Of a stretch of 64,000 nucleotides of DNA, positions 62,661 through 64,000 are shown piece by piece. Source of the stretch: Botrimarina hoheduenensis (GTDB lineage: Bacteria > Planctomycetota > Planctomycetia > Pirellulales > Lacipirellulaceae); contig NZ_SJPH01000007.1 of NCBI RefSeq assembly GCF_007859815.1, positions 44,361-108,360 on the forward strand. Reading direction: 5' to 3'. Both the position numbers and the translations under genes were made by a program. The notes beneath the pieces were generated by a model. It was not told the DNA's origin. It did not search any database and was given only the letters and a program-made list of their open reading frames with translations. Position 1 is the stretch's first letter, and the number at the start of each line of letters is the position of its first letter.

Positions 62661-62702
62661 CGGCGGGCTTGGGTCGGCTCCGCGGGATCGCAGCGGACGC
62701 GG

Positions 62703-63794
62703 TCAGTTGGACCCTGGCTTCGCGCCGCCCTGGTTCAGGTGGCGGCGCAGGTAGCTGGCCCGTTCGATGTTGCGGTCCGATTGGTCCAGCTCCATGCCGG
62801 CCAGCTTCTGCAAGTGGGCCGGCTGCGTGTGGACGAACAGCTTGTTGACGGTCGGGATCGCCACATCGCCGATGAGGCCCAGGTTGACCCCCATCCGCAC
62901 GCTGGACAGCAAGTGCAGCGTCTCTTCGCTGCTGATGGTCTGCGCGGTGCGGAGGATGCCGTAGGCGCGGCTCACCCGGTCGTGGAGCGTTTCTTGGCTC
63001 TCGCGAATGAGAAAATCGCGAGCCTGGCGTTCGTAGTCCAGTAGCACCGGCACAACGTCGGCCACTTTGCTGGCCAGCTCGGTCTCGCCCATGCCGAGCG
63101 TCACTTGATTGCTGATCTGATAGAAGTCGCCCATGGCTTGCGACCCCTCGCCGTACAGGCCGCGGACCGCCAGATTGATCTTCTGCAGGCTGCGGAAGAC
63201 CTTGTCGATCTGGCGCGTGATGACGAGCGCTGGCAGGTGGAGCATGACACTCACGCGGACGCCGGTGCCGACGTTGGTGGGGCAAGCGGTGAGGTAGCCC
63301 AGCCGATCGTTGTAGGCGTAGGTGACCTGCTCCTCGATCAGGTCGTCGAGTTCGCTGATGAGCTGCCAGGCGTGTTCGACGTCGAGCCCGGAGTGCATCA
63401 CCTGGATCCGCAGATGATCTTCCTCGTTGATCATCACGCTGTATTTTTCGTTGGCGTCGATCACCACGCTGCGGGCCCCCTCGGCCTCGGCGTGCTCGCG
63501 GCTGATGAGCTGTCGTTCGACCAGAAACTGCCGATCGACGTCCTGGAGTTCCTCAACGTCCACGTAGTGCAATTGGCCGCCCAGCTTGCCGGAGGCGCGG
63601 ATCGCCTCGAAGCGTTCGTGCAGGATCTGTTCGATCTGCTCGCGATCGGCGGTCGAAGCGCGCGCGATAAACGGGAAGTCGGAAAGGTTGCGTGCCAGCC
63701 GCACCCGGCTGCTGATGACGATGTCCGACTCGGGGCCGGAGCCACGCAGCCACTCGCAGCAGCCCTGAGCCATGTTGTCGAGGTCGAAAGACAT
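62703..63794 (-). CDS. mcsB: Protein arginine kinase McsB
   Basis: This 363-residue enzyme phosphorylates arginine residues on proteins, marking them for Clp degradation. It has the phosphagen-kinase fold: IVISSRVRLARNLSDFPF, the loop ACPTNVGTGVRVSVMLHLPA and the ending VNKLFVHTQPAHLQK. All the main features are present. ATG at 63794. In Bacillota it is paired with McsA; here the adjacent upstream gene is only visible as a few codons. Confidence 0.94.
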   Translation of the reverse strand: MSFDLDNMAQGCCEWLRGSGPESDIVISSRVRLARNLSDFPFIARASTADREQIEQILHERFEAIRASGKLGGQLHYVDVEELQDVDRQFLVERQLISREHAEAEGARSVVIDANEKYSVMINEEDHLRIQVMHSGLDVEHAWQLISELDDLIEEQVTYAYNDRLGYLTACPTNVGTGVRVSVMLHLPALVITRQIDKVFRSLQKINLAVRGLYGEGSQAMGDFYQISNQVTLGMGETELASKVADVVPVLLDYERQARDFLIRESQETLHDRVSRAYGILRTAQTISSEETLHLLSSVRMGVNLGLIGDVAIPTVNKLFVHTQPAHLQKLAGMELDQSDRNIERASYLRRHLNQGGAKPGSN

Positions 63795-63889
63795 CCGGTG
63801 CGTTGTTGGGCTGAGAGGCGGAGGTTTTAGAGGGGCGGGGGGCGTGCGGGCTTCGCTTGACCGCGACAGCCGTACCGATTTTCTGGCGA

Positions 63890-63957
63890 GCGCTGTTGGG
63901 GCTTCCTGGCGGCGCGCTGTTGGGCTTTCTGGCGGCGCTGTTGGGGCTTCCTGGCGG
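63890..63957. repeat. Short tandem repeat between mcsB and the partial gene
   Basis: Three imperfect copies of a 22-base unit, GCGCTGTTGGGGCTTCCTGG followed by CG; the middle copy has one base fewer and a C-to-T change, and extra GC lies before it. No role is apparent. Confidence 0.6.
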
Positions 63958-63958
63958 C

Positions 63959-64000
63959 TTAGTCGTCTGTGGCGGGGGGGGGCTCGTGAGCGGCGGTTTC
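63959..64000 (-). CDS. 3' end of a gene running off the window
   Basis: Reading leftward from the window edge, 13 codons (ETAAHEPPPATDD) are followed by a TAA at 63959-63961. It would be the C-terminus of a protein encoded beyond the window, directly upstream of mcsB. An McsA-like protein is the natural candidate by context but cannot be tested from so few residues. Confidence 0.35.
   Translation of the reverse strand, partial: ETAAHEPPPATDD

Overview
This window is a G+C-rich bacterial chromosome segment, most likely from Planctomycetota, order Pirellulales (Lacipirellulaceae-like is my best guess). The evidence is PEP-CTERM exported proteins, a dockerin-type repeat fused to a metalloprotease, DUF1573 and multihaem cytochrome proteins, a histone-tail-like basic protein, many alternative starts without Shine-Dalgarno sites, and the genes' general character. 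I saw no rRNA, tRNA or CRISPR array.

Layout. 1-9.6 kb, minus strand: an FHA protein with a small partner, then a run read right to left as rnr (RNase R), gcvT, gcvH, gcvPA, gcvPB and a lipoate-protein ligase, so the full glycine cleavage apparatus sits beside the enzyme that can lipoylate GcvH. 9.7-11.3 kb, plus strand: an HPF/RaiA-like protein and a glycosyltransferase. 11.4-15.0 kb: an integron. A 5'-truncated integron integrase (C-terminal half only) lies next to the 3' end of a broken host gene and is followed, in the same orientation, by five gene cassettes separated by five attC sites. For the first four cassettes, the R'' box of the attC matches exactly the first bases of the cassette, which fixes the boundaries; the fifth differs at one base. 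Cargo: an Imm26-like protein, two unknown proteins, a two-gene cassette of small membrane proteins, and a DUF4375 protein.

15.5-25.4 kb: a phosphoesterase-like/tetrahaem cytochrome, a DUF1573 protein, proS, a YhaM-type exoribonuclease, yebC, a serine-hydrolase homologue that has lost its catalytic residues, and a PEP-CTERM protein. 25.7-34.7 kb: the nusA-infB-rbfA translation/transcription set, an endonuclease III-like protein with a long Lys/Ala/Pro tail, an L-lactate permease and a YbjQ protein. 34.9-43.9 kb: a ketosynthase homologue without the active-site cysteine, two exported proteins, and the fatty-acid cluster rpmF-fabD-fabG-acpP-fabF (plsX and fabH absent). 44-54 kb: a small unknown gene, a lipoprotein, superoxide dismutase, an HD/PAS/GGDEF signalling protein, a membrane protein, gltX and a von Willebrand A protein. 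54.3-57.2 kb is an accessory stretch: small genes flanked by a dispersed repeat, an eight-copy 48-bp tandem repeat, and a strongly structured minus-strand transcript candidate ending in a terminator. 57.2-64 kb: rtcB, an unusual MCP-like sensor, a CPXCG protein, ppk2, a SMUG1-type glycosylase, a DUF488 protein and mcsB.

The most interesting parts are the integron (11.4-15.0 kb), the unexplained structured RNA candidate (about 56.56-56.77 kb), and several apparent pseudoenzymes.
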